This document shows, piece after piece, positions 17,490 through 27,488 of a stretch of DNA of 64,000 nucleotides. The notes beneath the pieces are model-generated. The model had not been told where the DNA came from. It did not search any database and was given only the letters and a program-made list of their open reading frames with translations. Source of the stretch: Lysinibacillus sp. ZYM-1 (GTDB lineage: Bacteria; Bacillota; Bacilli; Bacillales_A; Planococcaceae); the NCBI RefSeq assembly GCF_001308875.1, contig NZ_KQ465107.1, positions 62,001 to 126,000 on the forward strand, in the 5' to 3' direction. Position 1 is the stretch's first letter; each line of letters begins with the position of its first letter. Both the position numbers and the translations under genes were made by a program.

Positions 17490-18977
17490 TTACTTTCTTT
17501 CTTCTTTTAATATTACTTCTGACCGATTAAACTCTTCTTCAATTTCTTCATTATGTCTATACGTCAACATACTTACCACAACCGCGACGATTAAACAAAC
17601 AAAGAAGCCTGGCACAATTTCGTAAAGGGCACTTGATAATGATTCAACTTTCCCCCAAATAAACGCAGTAACAGCACCAGTTATCATTCCACTTAAAGCC
17701 CCGTAATTCGTTAGCTTTCTCCAATATAAAGAAAGTAAAATGACTGGCCCAAAAGCGGCACCAAATCCTGCCCACGCAAAACCAACTAAACTTAAGATTG
17801 AACTATCTGGATTCCAAGCTAGAATTGCTGCAATAATCGCTACAACTAATACAGCTACACGGCCTACAAAAACATAGTGTTTATCGGTTGCAGTTTTGTT
17901 AAATAATGCTTTATAAATATCCTCAACAAGTGCTGAAGAAGTTACGATTAATTGCGATGAAATGGTACTCATTACAGCAGCTAAGATCGCCGCTAGCATA
18001 ATACCGGCTATAAATGGATGGAATAAAATTTGGCCGAGTACAATAAATACCGTTTCAGCGTCTTTTAGCTCACCCGCATTTTGTTCATAATAAGCTACAC
18101 CTACTAACGCTGTCCCAATGGCACCAAATAAACTTAACATCATCCAACCAATACCGATACGGCGAGCCTGTTTCGTCTCCTTTACAGAACTGATTGCCAT
18201 AAAGCGCACAATAATATGTGGCTGTCCAAAATAACCTAATCCCCAAGCAAGTGAGGAAATAATTCTAGCTGCTGTCGCTGTGGCAGGTAATAAATTTAGA
18301 AGATCTGGGCTAACCGCTTTAATAGATGTAATCGTATCCCCTATTCCTCCGGTTACAAATAAGCCAAATAGTGGTACAGCAATAAGTGCAAAAAACATGA
18401 TAAGTCCTTGTAAAAAGTCAGTATAACTTACAGCTAAAAATCCACCAAATAGTGTATAGGCTACTACTACCCCCGAAACAATTAACAATCCTGTGTGATA
18501 TTCATAACCAAAAGAACTATCGAAAAATTTGCCTCCTGCTACCATCCCTGACGATACGTAAAATGTAAAAAATACTAAGATAATGATACCTGAAGCAATC
18601 CTGATCAGCTTCGTTTTGTCACGTAATCGATTATCTAAATAACTCGGTATGGTAATGGAGTCATTGGTAACCTGTGTATAAACACGTAACCGCGGTGCCA
18701 CTAATAACCAGTTTAAATAGGCCCCTACTGTTAACCCAATGGCAATCCAAGCCTCTACAAGACCTGATAAAAAAATAGCACCTGGTAAGCCCATTAAAAG
18801 CCATCCAGACATATCCGCAGCACCAGCACTGAGGGCTGTTACAGCTGGACCTAATGAACGACCGCCAAGCATATAATCTGTTAAATTGGATGTTTTAACA
18901 AATGCATACCAGCCTATCGCTAGCATGGCTACCATATAAATAATAATAGCTAATAATTGATACATATTATCGGACAT
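17490..18977 (-). CDS. putP: Sodium/proline symporter
   Basis: This 495-residue SSS-family symporter has about 13 hydrophobic segments. It carries the early segment DYMLGGRSLGP, AGAADMSGWLL and later GYFGQPHIIVRFMA, all typical of PutP/OpuE. By family it takes up proline with sodium, as nutrient or osmoprotectant. B. subtilis has both PutP and OpuE of this length; sequence alone does not tell which role applies. No proline catabolic genes are adjacent. Confidence 0.87.
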   Translation of the reverse strand: MSDNMYQLLAIIIYMVAMLAIGWYAFVKTSNLTDYMLGGRSLGPAVTALSAGAADMSGWLLMGLPGAIFLSGLVEAWIAIGLTVGAYLNWLLVAPRLRVYTQVTNDSITIPSYLDNRLRDKTKLIRIASGIIILVFFTFYVSSGMVAGGKFFDSSFGYEYHTGLLIVSGVVVAYTLFGGFLAVSYTDFLQGLIMFFALIAVPLFGLFVTGGIGDTITSIKAVSPDLLNLLPATATAARIISSLAWGLGYFGQPHIIVRFMAISSVKETKQARRIGIGWMMLSLFGAIGTALVGVAYYEQNAGELKDAETVFIVLGQILFHPFIAGIMLAAILAAVMSTISSQLIVTSSALVEDIYKALFNKTATDKHYVFVGRVAVLVVAIIAAILAWNPDSSILSLVGFAWAGFGAAFGPVILLSLYWRKLTNYGALSGMITGAVTAFIWGKVESLSSALYEIVPGFFVCLIVAVVVSMLTYRHNEEIEEEFNRSEVILKEERK

Positions 18978-19175
18978 ACTTTTCCCTCCTACTCATTCAT
19001 TAGTATCACCAATTTAAAAAGATATACTTACACAAATAAACCATTAATATACAAATCCACCTGTAATTACTCAGAATTTTCGTAAAAATATTTCCGAATG
19101 CCAAAGAAAACATGGTTCGTTATAAAATGTGTTAAACTAGTGCCATCTATTACACAAAAAAGTAGGCGAAAATGT

Positions 19176-20336
19176 ATGACATTTGAAGAAATGAAAGATC
19201 TTCTCATAGAAAAAATGTTGCAGCAACAACTTATTACTGCGACAATCAGTCAACCCCGCATGAAATCCAATGAAATAAAACGCATTAAATTAAAACCTTT
19301 AATGCTAAAGAACATTTATCATATACAGATTGAATACCAATATGAACGGATTTTAAAACATGATAATATCCAAATGGCCGATTTCCCCTCTAAACTTGAG
19401 GCTATTTTTGAAGATTATCGTCAAGCCCATATTGATTTTGTTGAGGAGAAAGTACAGGTGCAATTATCGAAAAAGAATAAAGTACTTTGGAAATCCGAAC
19501 AATCAACAGCACCAAAGCAAGTTAATTTAACACATAACCGCAAAAAAAATTACTTACTCTCGGACGACCAACCCTATCCGTTTTTAATTCGACTTGGCGT
19601 GCAAACAGAGGATGGAAAAGTCAAAAAACAAAAATACGATAAATTTAAACAAATTAACCGCTTTATTGAATTTATTGACGATGCTTTAACTTACTTACCT
19701 CAAAATCGGCAAGTTCGTATTTTAGATTTCGGATCAGGCAAATCTTATTTAACGTTTGCTTTGTATCATTATTTAAAAATCGAAAAAGGCTTAGACATTC
19801 GTGTAACAGGCTTAGATTTAAAAAAGGAAGTTATTGAAGAATGTTCAAGAATAGCTCAAGATCTTGGCTATGATCAGCTTGAGTTTCTAGTAGGAGACAT
19901 TAATGATTATAATGATGAATCCGCTGTAGATATGGTAGTAACGCTGCATGCGTGCGATGTTGCCACAGATATGGCTTTAGCTCGTGCCGTGAAATGGGGA
20001 GCAAGCGTCATATTAAGTGTTCCTTGTTGCCAACACGAGTTAAATCGTCAACTAAATACACCTCCATTGGACATTATGTTACAACATGGTCTTATCCGAG
20101 AGCGTTTTGCCGCCCTTGCTACAGATGCCATTCGAGCTGAAATCTTGTCCCTTGTTGGCTATGAAGCACAGATTCTTGAGTTTATTGATATGGAAAATAC
20201 ACCTAAAAACATTTTAATTCGAGCATATCGAACAGGAAAAAAAGCAAGTGTAGAACAACGTGCCAACTACGATACTTTCTTAAATTTATTAAATGCAACA
20301 CCATTTTTAGCAAATGAGTTAAAAGAGTACTTATAA
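19176..20336 (+). CDS. SAM-dependent methyltransferase, GSTCD-like
   Basis: This protein of 386 residues has a class I methyltransferase domain in its second half: SAM-binding ILDFGSGKSYLTFAL, then GLDLKKEV, VTLHACDVATDMAL and VPCCQHEL. The PCC motif is characteristic of the GSTCD-like Methyltransf_32 group, possibly RNA-modifying; the substrate is unknown. I chose the ATG at 19176 because AGTAGGCG lies upstream and the 26 codons before it show no family character. It is a single-gene unit with a terminator, divergent from putP. Confidence 0.78.
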   Translation: MTFEEMKDLLIEKMLQQQLITATISQPRMKSNEIKRIKLKPLMLKNIYHIQIEYQYERILKHDNIQMADFPSKLEAIFEDYRQAHIDFVEEKVQVQLSKKNKVLWKSEQSTAPKQVNLTHNRKKNYLLSDDQPYPFLIRLGVQTEDGKVKKQKYDKFKQINRFIEFIDDALTYLPQNRQVRILDFGSGKSYLTFALYHYLKIEKGLDIRVTGLDLKKEVIEECSRIAQDLGYDQLEFLVGDINDYNDESAVDMVVTLHACDVATDMALARAVKWGASVILSVPCCQHELNRQLNTPPLDIMLQHGLIRERFAALATDAIRAEILSLVGYEAQILEFIDMENTPKNILIRAYRTGKKASVEQRANYDTFLNLLNATPFLANELKEYL

Positions 20337-20362
20337 CTTACTGATGTACTTCTTCTCAAAAG

Positions 20363-20395
20363 AAAGGCGATCCAATCAATGTTGGACCGCCTTTT
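20363..20395 (+). terminator. Terminator of the methyltransferase gene
   Basis: AAGGCG-A-TCCAA pairs with TTGGA-C-CGCCTT and ends in Ts on the plus strand, 27 bases after the stop. Confidence 0.75.
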
Positions 20396-20489
20396 ACTGT
20401 GTTAAAGAAATAAATTAATAAAGAAATTGCCTACGATTTCTTGGATTTCGTCATAAAAAAACGTTCCAATCAACATTAGGCTCCTTTCA

Positions 20490-21809
20490 TTATAGCTCTT
20501 GACGTAAAGCTTGAATGACATCGATTTTTGTCGCTTTGCGAGCTGGACGATAACCAGAGATCATCGCAACCCCAACACTAATTGCTGCTGCAATTACAAC
20601 AAGTTGCCATGGAATAAGAGAGAATGTGATATCATTTGTTGCAAATGCTTCTTCTCCCGTCGCCGCCTTTAGAATCAAAGGCAACGCTGCATTGGCCGCA
20701 AAACTAATGGCATATGAGATGATAACCGCAATCAGGGTACCAAAAAATCCAATAAATGTACTTTCCATTAAAAATAGACGTTGGATTAACTTCGGACTTG
20801 CACCAATAGCTTTTAACACACCAATTTCACGAGTACGCTCAGTTACAGCCATTGTCATAGTATTGAAAATACCGATGGAGGCAATTAATACAGCAATCGT
20901 ACCAACAAAAATTAAGCCAATTTTTAATACTAAGAAAAATACATTCATTTGATCTAATTGCTCAGTCACCGAATATACACTATAACCACCATCTTTTAGT
21001 TTCTCTAAAATCGGCTTTACATTTTCCATCGTATCAGCAAAAATATTAAATTCTGAGTAAAACAGCTCTTCTCCTGTTGCTTCACCTAGAGTGGATAAAT
21101 TTTCAACTAATGCTGGCTTTTGTGCTGTATCCATATGAATAGTATTATCAACCATCCAATCATATGAAGGTTTCTCCATCACTCCAACAATTGTATAGCT
21201 CATTTTTTCCGTTTCTTCATTGGTGCTTGTGTTAGGCACTAATGACAAGTTAATTGTTTGTCCAACTAACGATTCTTTATAGCCTTCCTCACTTCCATCA
21301 TAATACGTACCTTCTGCCTCAGCCTTTTTACTCTTTTCTGCTATCGCATTGCGATCAGCCTCATTCAATAATGTTTGCGCGAAATGATAGCCTACCACTA
21401 TTTCATTTGGCTTTGATGGATAGGTACCTTCCGAAAGTTTGCCATTCACCTGTTCAAAATCCGTCATATCTGTCAAAACTATAGTAGAAGTTGTATCGCG
21501 ATCATCTATAAACGAATGCGCGGAGGCATTCACGCTAATCGTTTCAAGTACTGTTTCCACATGTTCTATTTTCTTAATTTCCTGTACTTGATCATCTGTA
21601 AATTGTTTATCCCCATACACTTGAATTTTCGTAACTGTTTCATTCGAAAGAATTTCATTACGTAAAGATTCTTGTAATCCAAAACCAATGGATGCTAACA
21701 CAATGAGAAAGGCACAACCCATTGTCGCAGCTAAAATCGTCATGAAAACACGCAATTTATTTTTCTTTATATGCTGCGTGACAAAATCTAATTGATCCTT
21801 AAATAACAT
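20490..21809 (-). CDS. MacB/FtsX-type ABC permease
   Basis: This 439-residue permease has the MacB topology: one N-terminal helix, a large extracytoplasmic domain (about residues 45-285), then three C-terminal helices with MTMAVTERTREIGVLKAIGAS between them. Such pairs export peptides or lipoproteins or act as mechanotransmission complexes. The ATPase gene lies 1 base upstream. No regulator or peptide-resistance genes are adjacent, so the substrate is open. Confidence 0.83.
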   Translation of the reverse strand: MLFKDQLDFVTQHIKKNKLRVFMTILAATMGCAFLIVLASIGFGLQESLRNEILSNETVTKIQVYGDKQFTDDQVQEIKKIEHVETVLETISVNASAHSFIDDRDTTSTIVLTDMTDFEQVNGKLSEGTYPSKPNEIVVGYHFAQTLLNEADRNAIAEKSKKAEAEGTYYDGSEEGYKESLVGQTINLSLVPNTSTNEETEKMSYTIVGVMEKPSYDWMVDNTIHMDTAQKPALVENLSTLGEATGEELFYSEFNIFADTMENVKPILEKLKDGGYSVYSVTEQLDQMNVFFLVLKIGLIFVGTIAVLIASIGIFNTMTMAVTERTREIGVLKAIGASPKLIQRLFLMESTFIGFFGTLIAVIISYAISFAANAALPLILKAATGEEAFATNDITFSLIPWQLVVIAAAISVGVAMISGYRPARKATKIDVIQALRQEL

Positions 21810-21810
21810 A

Positions 21811-22497
21811 TTAAGCTTCCTCCTTTACAAGTTCCCCATCATACATACGGAAGCGTCTATGTGCTATTGTGGCAACCTCTTCATCATGGGTAATAATGAC
21901 AAAGGTTAACCCAAGTTCACGGTTTAAACTTTGAATAAGCATTAAAATATCTTGCTCCGTTTCTGAATCTAAACTTCCCGTTGGCTCATCTGCCAGCAAT
22001 ATGGGAGGATTGGTAATAAGAGCACGTGCAATACTGACACGCTGTTGCTGCCCACCCGATAATTCATTAGGATAATGGTCAGCAACTTCTGTTAGACCAA
22101 CCTTGTCCATTAATTTCTTTACTTTTTCTTTTCTCATTGCTTTACGTAAACCCTGTAGCTTCAAGGGTAATTCAATATTTTCGAAAGCCGTCAAGCCCGG
22201 CATTAGTTGGAAGTTTTGAAAGATAAAACCGAATTGTCGCAAACGAAATGCAGCACTTTCCGCTTCATTCAGTTGTGCCGTTTCTTTACCATTCACTTTA
22301 ATAGACCCCTGTTCAGCTTTCATAAATCCTGCTAAAACTTGTAATAAAGTCGACTTTCCAGAGCCACTTTTTCCGACAATAGCAACAATCTCTCCTTTAT
22401 TGACCTTAAAGTTCACGCCTTTTAAAACGGGAACTTGCTTTTCCTTCCCTCTTTTTCCGATTAAAAATGTATGTTGTAAGTTTTCAACTTGAATCAT
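21811..22497 (-). CDS. MacB/LolD-type ABC ATPase
   Basis: This 228-residue ATPase partners the permease immediately downstream. Walker [10 protein letters not shown], signature LSGGQQQRV, Walker [14 protein letters not shown] and the switch His in ITHDEE are all intact, and [11 protein letters not shown] is typical of the MacB/LolD group. AAGGAG precedes the ATG. Confidence 0.88.
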   Translation of the reverse strand: MIQVENLQHTFLIGKRGKEKQVPVLKGVNFKVNKGEIVAIVGKSGSGKSTLLQVLAGFMKAEQGSIKVNGKETAQLNEAESAAFRLRQFGFIFQNFQLMPGLTAFENIELPLKLQGLRKAMRKEKVKKLMDKVGLTEVADHYPNELSGGQQQRVSIARALITNPPILLADEPTGSLDSETEQDILMLIQSLNRELGLTFVIITHDEEVATIAHRRFRMYDGELVKEEA

Positions 22498-22920
22498 TTG
22501 TCAATAAACGCTCCTTTCTCATTCATTTCCCATTGTAGAAAACAATTCTTAATAAAGAGGAAGGATAAAAATGAAGATATTCTTAAGAATAAGAAGAGCC
22601 TCCTGCTAAAACTAAAGGCATTTACATTCCCTTTACAATTCAAATGGCAACATCGATTATTTTCACTGTAAATCACATGCATATCTGTGCTAAACAGAAA
22701 TAAATACATTGAAAAAACCATTCATAAAAGGAATTAATCTGTACTATCAGAAATAAATACAGTTTCAACTCTTTTTATTTTGTGAACGAATTGTATATTA
22801 CAGCAATGTAAATTTTTATGTCGAATATAAAGTTTTTATGTAGATAAATTAAAGATTTTGTTATGATAGTAAAGTTTAGAGGTCGATTAATTTATTTATA
22901 TCCAGGAGGATTCGATTTAC
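22498..22920. other. Non-coding gap with ykaA-pit promoter
   Basis: No convincing gene lies in this 420-base AT-rich stretch between two divergent units. A minus-strand frame at 22494-22721 has no ribosome binding site and unusual composition, so I rejected it. The right end holds the candidate ykaA promoter at 22859-22867. Confidence 0.6.
22859..22867 (+). promoter_or_regulatory. Extended -10 promoter for ykaA-pit
   Basis: TGTTATGAT gives an extended -10 (TGnTATGAT) 54 bases before the ykaA start. No good -35 is visible, which is common for extended -10 promoters. Confidence 0.45.
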
Positions 22921-23541
22921 ATGCTTAACTCAAAAAAACAAGACCCTTTCTTTATTGCATTGCATAAAATTGCTGAAAATATGAGAGAGGCTGTACATTA
23001 CGCAAATGATTTTCGTATTAACAGTGTAGCTGACCTAAAAGAGATTAGCATTACAATGAAAAATTACGAAACTGCTGGCGATAAGCTCATTCACGAACTG
23101 ATCGTAATGCTAAACAAATCATTTATGACACCTATTGAACGTGAGGATATTTTAGAGTTTGCCATTCGTATGGATGATATTTTAGATGGCACAGAACATT
23201 GTATTGCACATTTTGAAATGTTTTCTCTCACAGAGATTGATGAATCCATGCGCACTTTCTTAGGCTATATTTCTAAAAGTGTTGATGAAATTGTCAAAGC
23301 GACTGAAGAGTTAAAGAAAAAGAATCTAATTGGTATGCGTCCACACGCAATTCTTATTAAAGACTATGAACGTGAATGTGATGAAGTACAACGTTCTTCC
23401 ATTAAACAACTATTTTTAAACGAAAAAGATCCGATTCGCCTCATTAAATTTAAAGATATATATGAACAACTTGAAGATATCGCTGATCATTGTCAAAACG
23501 TAGCTAATACTATGGAAACAATTATCATGCGTAACGCATAA
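22921..23541 (+). CDS. ykaA: PhoU-like DUF47 protein, phosphate transporter partner
   Basis: This 206-residue helical protein belongs to the DUF47 (PhoU_div) family, typically encoded directly before Pit transporters and thought to regulate them. Acidic/His motifs such as REDILEFAIRMDDILDGTEH and YEQLEDIADHCQNVANTM look metal-binding, as in PhoU. The start has the strong site AGGAGG. It is 21 bases ahead of pit, as in B. subtilis ykaA-pit. Confidence 0.87.
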   Translation: MLNSKKQDPFFIALHKIAENMREAVHYANDFRINSVADLKEISITMKNYETAGDKLIHELIVMLNKSFMTPIEREDILEFAIRMDDILDGTEHCIAHFEMFSLTEIDESMRTFLGYISKSVDEIVKATEELKKKNLIGMRPHAILIKDYERECDEVQRSSIKQLFLNEKDPIRLIKFKDIYEQLEDIADHCQNVANTMETIIMRNA

Positions 23542-23562
23542 TTAGGAGATGGGCACTTTACA

Positions 23563-24579
23563 ATGGATACAATCATTATACTAACCATACTGGTCGTCAT
23601 TTTTGCCCTAACATTTGACTTTATCAACGGCTTCCATGATACTGCAAATGCTATTGCAACTTCGGTTTCCACTCGAGCATTGCCACCTCGTGTAGCGATC
23701 ATCATGGCTGCAACCATGAACTTTATCGGCGCTATCACTTTTGTAGGGGTTGCTAAAGCTTTGACAAAAGACATTGTAGATCCGTTTTCTTTAAATGCCT
23801 TTGATGGAGACACAACTGGCTCAATCGTTATTTTAGCCGCATTAATTTCTGCTATTATTTGGAATTTACTTACATGGTATTTCGGTATTCCATCAAGTTC
23901 TTCCCACACGTTGATTGGCTCTATTGCAGGTGCTGCTGTCGCATCTGCTGGCTTTAGTGTGTTAAACTATGGCGGCTTTACTAAAATCATTATGGCGTTA
24001 GTGCTTTCACCATTACTTGCTATTTGTGCCGGTTTTATTATGATGACACTTTTTAAATTATGGTTTAAAAATCTAAATTTATATCGCACAAATAAAGGTT
24101 TCCGCACGATGCAAATTTTTACCGCAGCCATTCAATCGTTCACACATGGTACAAACGATGCGCAAAAAGCAATGGGGATCATGACAATGGCATTAATTGC
24201 TGGAGGATTGCACAGCGGTGATGAGATACCTTTCTGGATACGTGCTGCAGCTGCTACAGCTATGGGTCTAGGTACATCTATAGGTGGTTACAAAATTATT
24301 AAAACTGTTGGCGGTAAGATCATGAAAATCCGTCCCGTTAATGGGGTAGCAGCAGACTTAGCGTCAGCAACTGTTATTTTTGGTGCTACGTTAATCCACC
24401 TACCTGTATCTACAACACATGTTATTTCTTCATCTATTATGGGTGTTGGTTCTGCACAGCGTGTACGTGGCGTAAACTGGGGAATGGCTCGCAAGATTGT
24501 TACTACTTGGGTTATTACAATGCCAATTTCAGCCGTAATGGCATCCGTTATTTATTTCGTCCTATCATTATTCTTTTAA
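23563..24579 (+). CDS. pit: Low-affinity inorganic phosphate transporter
   Basis: This 338-residue PiT-family symporter moves phosphate, usually as a metal-phosphate with protons. Both family signatures are present: GFHDTANAIATS near residue 22 and THGTNDAQKAMG near residue 192, in the two inverted halves of the membrane domain. AGGAG precedes the ATG. It ends the ykaA-pit operon with its own terminator. Confidence 0.92.
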   Translation: MDTIIILTILVVIFALTFDFINGFHDTANAIATSVSTRALPPRVAIIMAATMNFIGAITFVGVAKALTKDIVDPFSLNAFDGDTTGSIVILAALISAIIWNLLTWYFGIPSSSSHTLIGSIAGAAVASAGFSVLNYGGFTKIIMALVLSPLLAICAGFIMMTLFKLWFKNLNLYRTNKGFRTMQIFTAAIQSFTHGTNDAQKAMGIMTMALIAGGLHSGDEIPFWIRAAAATAMGLGTSIGGYKIIKTVGGKIMKIRPVNGVAADLASATVIFGATLIHLPVSTTHVISSSIMGVGSAQRVRGVNWGMARKIVTTWVITMPISAVMASVIYFVLSLFF

Positions 24580-24583
24580 TTAC

Positions 24584-24618
24584 AAAGGCTCCTGTCTCAT
24601 AAATGGACAGGAGTCTTT
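24584..24618 (+). terminator. Terminator of ykaA-pit
   Basis: AAAGGCTCCTGTC pairs with GACAGGAGTCTTT (one mismatch) just after the pit stop. Confidence 0.8.
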
Positions 24619-24685
24619 AGTTTGTCACACGACAAAATGTGACACATCCTTTAAACTAATTGAAAAGGGGGATACATAAACAACT

Positions 24686-26797
24686 ATGAAAACTTTTTCA
24701 ACTTTTATTACCGCACATGCAAAAGCAATCGTAGCACTGTGGCTTATTATTTTTCTAGCAATGGCTTATTTTGCTTTACAGCTTCCAGGTAAACTTCAAG
24801 GGGATGGCTTTTTTGTTGAAGCCGATCATACCTATGTCACAAATGAGCTAGCTAAAACATTTGATTTACCATCCAATACAATCTTGGTAGTTTTCGATCC
24901 AGCACAAGATAAGAAAATTGAAGATACTTTAAATAAACTCGATAACATAGAAGAGATACATTCCATCCAATCACCTTTAGAAGATTCTTCTTTACGTAAA
25001 GATGGCATTGCCTATGCAATGGTTCATCTAAAAAATGATCTTGATAATCTTTCTGGCATTGTTGAGGACATCCGTTCTTTAATTGAAGAAGATGGTGTTA
25101 ATATTACTGGAGGGCCGGTTATTTCTGCCGACATTAATACAGCCAGTCAAAAGGATTTGGCATCAGCTGAGGCCATAGGGTTACCAATCGCCATCATCGT
25201 CCTATTATTAGCTTTCGGTACGGTTATAGCTTCTATTTTGCCAATTATCATTGGGGTTGTTACAGTTGTAACCGCCTTTGGGATTATGACACTGTTCAGC
25301 GGTAGTGTGAATCTATCCATTTTCGTTTTAAATATTGTCCCAATGCTTGGGCTTGCCTTAAGTATTGATTTTGCACTATTGTTCATTAATCGTTACCGCG
25401 AAGAACGCGCTCAAACCTCCATTGCACAAGCTATTCAAACTGCCATCCAAACCGCAGGACGTTCCATTATTTTTTCTGCAGTATGTGTCATGATTGGCTT
25501 AGGTGCCATGATCGTAATTGACGTTGAAATATTCCACAATATTGCCCTTGGAGGCACAATAGTAGTCTTGTTAGCTGTTCTCTCAGGCTTAACATTACTC
25601 CCTGCTACGATGATGCTTTTAGGAGATAGACTCAATAAATGGCGTCTAATACGTGTTAAACCAGGAGGAACAAATCGTTGGCGTGGCTTTGCAGGTTTTG
25701 TCATGAAACATCCAGTAGCTATCGTATTCGCTGCATTATTATTACTGGGTGTCGGTATGCTCCCTTTAAAGGACATCCAATTAGTGATTCCACAGGTTGA
25801 CTCCTTACCAACAAAATATGATGCACGTACAGCGTACGATAAATTAGATGAAACATTTGGACTCGGTGAATCATCTACTTTATATTTGTTAGCTGAACGA
25901 AAAGAAGGCTGGGAGGATGCCGAAGCAAGAGAGCTGATTTACAATATTCAAGAAAAGCTCTTAAAGGATCCGCTTGTTACTAGTGTTTCAACTATATATA
26001 CAGCTGCAAACATCAAAACACCTTCGGAACTCTCTGCTTCTTTAGCAATTCCACAAGTGGCAGAACAATTAAAACCAGTTGTTCAAACCTTTTCGAAGGA
26101 TACAAAGCTTTTCATCCCAATTACCATTGATGCAGCAGGTTCTTCCACTACTGCTCAAAAATTTGCACGAACTTGGATGGACAAGGATTTAGATGTTAAA
26201 TTTGCACTCGGGGGACCCGCAAAATTTAACCAAGAGATATTTGATGAAATAGCTAATAAAATTGTTTTGGCTATAGCCATTATCATCGTATCCACATTCT
26301 TTATTTTAATGCTAGCATTCCGTTCGGTTTTAATTCCGTTAAAGGCCATTATTATGAACATTATTGGGCTTTCATCTGCCTTCGGAATACTCGTTTATAT
26401 TTTCCAATATGGACATTTTGGCATTGAAGCAGGATCGATTGTACTGATTATCCCAGTTATTGTTTTCTGTCTTGTTTTTGGGCTAAGTATGGACTACGAA
26501 GTCTTTTTAATTTCTCGTATCCAAGAAGAATATTTAAAAGGTGCCAATAATACACACGCTACAATAGAGGGACTTACATCCACAAGTCGTATTATTACAT
26601 CGGCAGCACTAATTATGATTGTTATTACAGGGGCTTTTGCTTTCACAGATGTGATGCCCGTTAAACAAATTGGTGTTGGTATAGCCATTGCTGTTGCTAT
26701 TGATGCCACGATCATTCGCCTTATGCTTGTACCAAGTCTCATGAAACTATTTGGTGATTGGAATTGGTGGCTTCCTTTTGCGAAGAAAAATAAATAA
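24686..26797 (+). CDS. ydfJ: MMPL-family (RND-type) exporter
   Basis: This 703-residue protein has the RND layout: one helix, an extracytoplasmic loop (about residues 35-160), five helices, a second loop (about 365-520) and five more helices. Asp-containing signatures SIDFALLFINRYREE and GLSMDYEVFLISRIQEE lie in the two equivalent helices and probably form the proton relay. Length and motifs fit the MMPL family including B. subtilis YdfJ. The substrate is unknown; lipids or hydrophobic toxins are typical. AAAGGGGG precedes the ATG. Single-gene unit. Confidence 0.83.
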   Translation: MKTFSTFITAHAKAIVALWLIIFLAMAYFALQLPGKLQGDGFFVEADHTYVTNELAKTFDLPSNTILVVFDPAQDKKIEDTLNKLDNIEEIHSIQSPLEDSSLRKDGIAYAMVHLKNDLDNLSGIVEDIRSLIEEDGVNITGGPVISADINTASQKDLASAEAIGLPIAIIVLLLAFGTVIASILPIIIGVVTVVTAFGIMTLFSGSVNLSIFVLNIVPMLGLALSIDFALLFINRYREERAQTSIAQAIQTAIQTAGRSIIFSAVCVMIGLGAMIVIDVEIFHNIALGGTIVVLLAVLSGLTLLPATMMLLGDRLNKWRLIRVKPGGTNRWRGFAGFVMKHPVAIVFAALLLLGVGMLPLKDIQLVIPQVDSLPTKYDARTAYDKLDETFGLGESSTLYLLAERKEGWEDAEARELIYNIQEKLLKDPLVTSVSTIYTAANIKTPSELSASLAIPQVAEQLKPVVQTFSKDTKLFIPITIDAAGSSTTAQKFARTWMDKDLDVKFALGGPAKFNQEIFDEIANKIVLAIAIIIVSTFFILMLAFRSVLIPLKAIIMNIIGLSSAFGILVYIFQYGHFGIEAGSIVLIIPVIVFCLVFGLSMDYEVFLISRIQEEYLKGANNTHATIEGLTSTSRIITSAALIMIVITGAFAFTDVMPVKQIGVGIAIAVAIDATIIRLMLVPSLMKLFGDWNWWLPFAKKNK

Positions 26798-26803
26798 TAA
26801 AAG

Positions 26804-26837
26804 AATCCGCCTCCTTTGTTTTAGGAAGCGGATTTTT
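26804..26837. terminator. Terminator between ydfJ-like gene and mhqD
   Basis: AATCCGCCTCCT pairs with AGGAAGCGGATT (one bulge) and has T runs on both sides. It lies between convergent genes and can serve both. Confidence 0.8.
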
Positions 26838-26840
26838 CAA

Positions 26841-27449
26841 TTATGCATACATGCTGTTATACCACTCTTTTGCAGCGTGTACTTCAGGGATTGTTAGCTG
26901 ATGTCCAAAATCAAACCATTTCGTCGTCACAGTCGCACCCGCCGAAGTTAATAGGGCTCCTAACTCCTCTGATTCTTGTGCTGCACACATCGGATCATTC
27001 GTACCCGCACCAATAAAAACAGGGGTAGCAGACATTTTAGGTAAGTCGATCCCACGTCTTGGCACCATTGGATGGTGTAAAATAGCCCCTGCTAGTGCTT
27101 CCTCGTAATGGAATAATAAACTAGCCGCAATATTAGCACCATTTGAATAACCGATTGCTACAATTCGTTGACGATCAAAGCCATATTGCTGTGCTGCCTC
27201 TTGTAAAAAGTCGTTCAGTTCTTTTGTACGAATGATTAAATCCTCCATATCAAAGACACCTTCAGCTAATCGGCGGAAAAATCTTGGCATTCCATGTTCA
27301 AGTACATTTCCTCGAACACTTAATATATTGGCTGTATCATCTATTTCCTTTGCAAGGCCAATTAAGCTTTCTTCATTACCGCCCGTGCCGTGTAACAACA
27401 ATAAAGTTGGTTTTGTTTCATCTGTACCTTTATAAAAAATATGCTTCAT
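26841..27449 (-). CDS. mhqD: MhqD-type carboxylesterase/phospholipase
   Basis: This 202-residue alpha/beta hydrolase equals B. subtilis MhqD (YodD) in length and motifs. The nucleophile Ser is in GYSNGAN (about residue 109), the Asp in AGTNDP and the His in FGHQLT. The strand LLLLHGTGGNEE forms the oxyanion region. In B. subtilis mhqD is induced by methylhydroquinone, catechol and other quinone-type electrophiles through MhqR. A near-ideal MhqR-type operator overlaps the promoter here, which supports the name. The repressor gene is not in the window. Confidence 0.88.
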   Translation of the reverse strand: MKHIFYKGTDETKPTLLLLHGTGGNEESLIGLAKEIDDTANILSVRGNVLEHGMPRFFRRLAEGVFDMEDLIIRTKELNDFLQEAAQQYGFDRQRIVAIGYSNGANIAASLLFHYEEALAGAILHHPMVPRRGIDLPKMSATPVFIGAGTNDPMCAAQESEELGALLTSAGATVTTKWFDFGHQLTIPEVHAAKEWYNSMYA

Positions 27450-27466
27450 TGACAGTTCACCTCTCG

Positions 27467-27488
27467 ATTATCTCGAATTCGAGATAAT
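27467..27488. promoter_or_regulatory. MhqR-type operator
   Basis: A perfect 22-bp palindrome centred on GAATTC, with arms ATTATCTCGAA, matches the MhqR consensus (tATCTCgAAtTCgAGATa). It begins inside the -10 of the mhqD promoter and covers the likely transcription start, as expected for a repressor site. Confidence 0.88.

Noticed and set aside
20457..20489. Possible terminator of the MacB-type permease gene
   Set aside because: The inverted repeat is short and broken; a T run exists but the stem is not convincing.
22494..22721. Minus-strand 75-codon frame
   Set aside because: No ribosome binding site, odd Phe/Leu/Ser/Cys-rich composition, and it overlaps the ABC ATPase start region; probably chance in AT-rich DNA.
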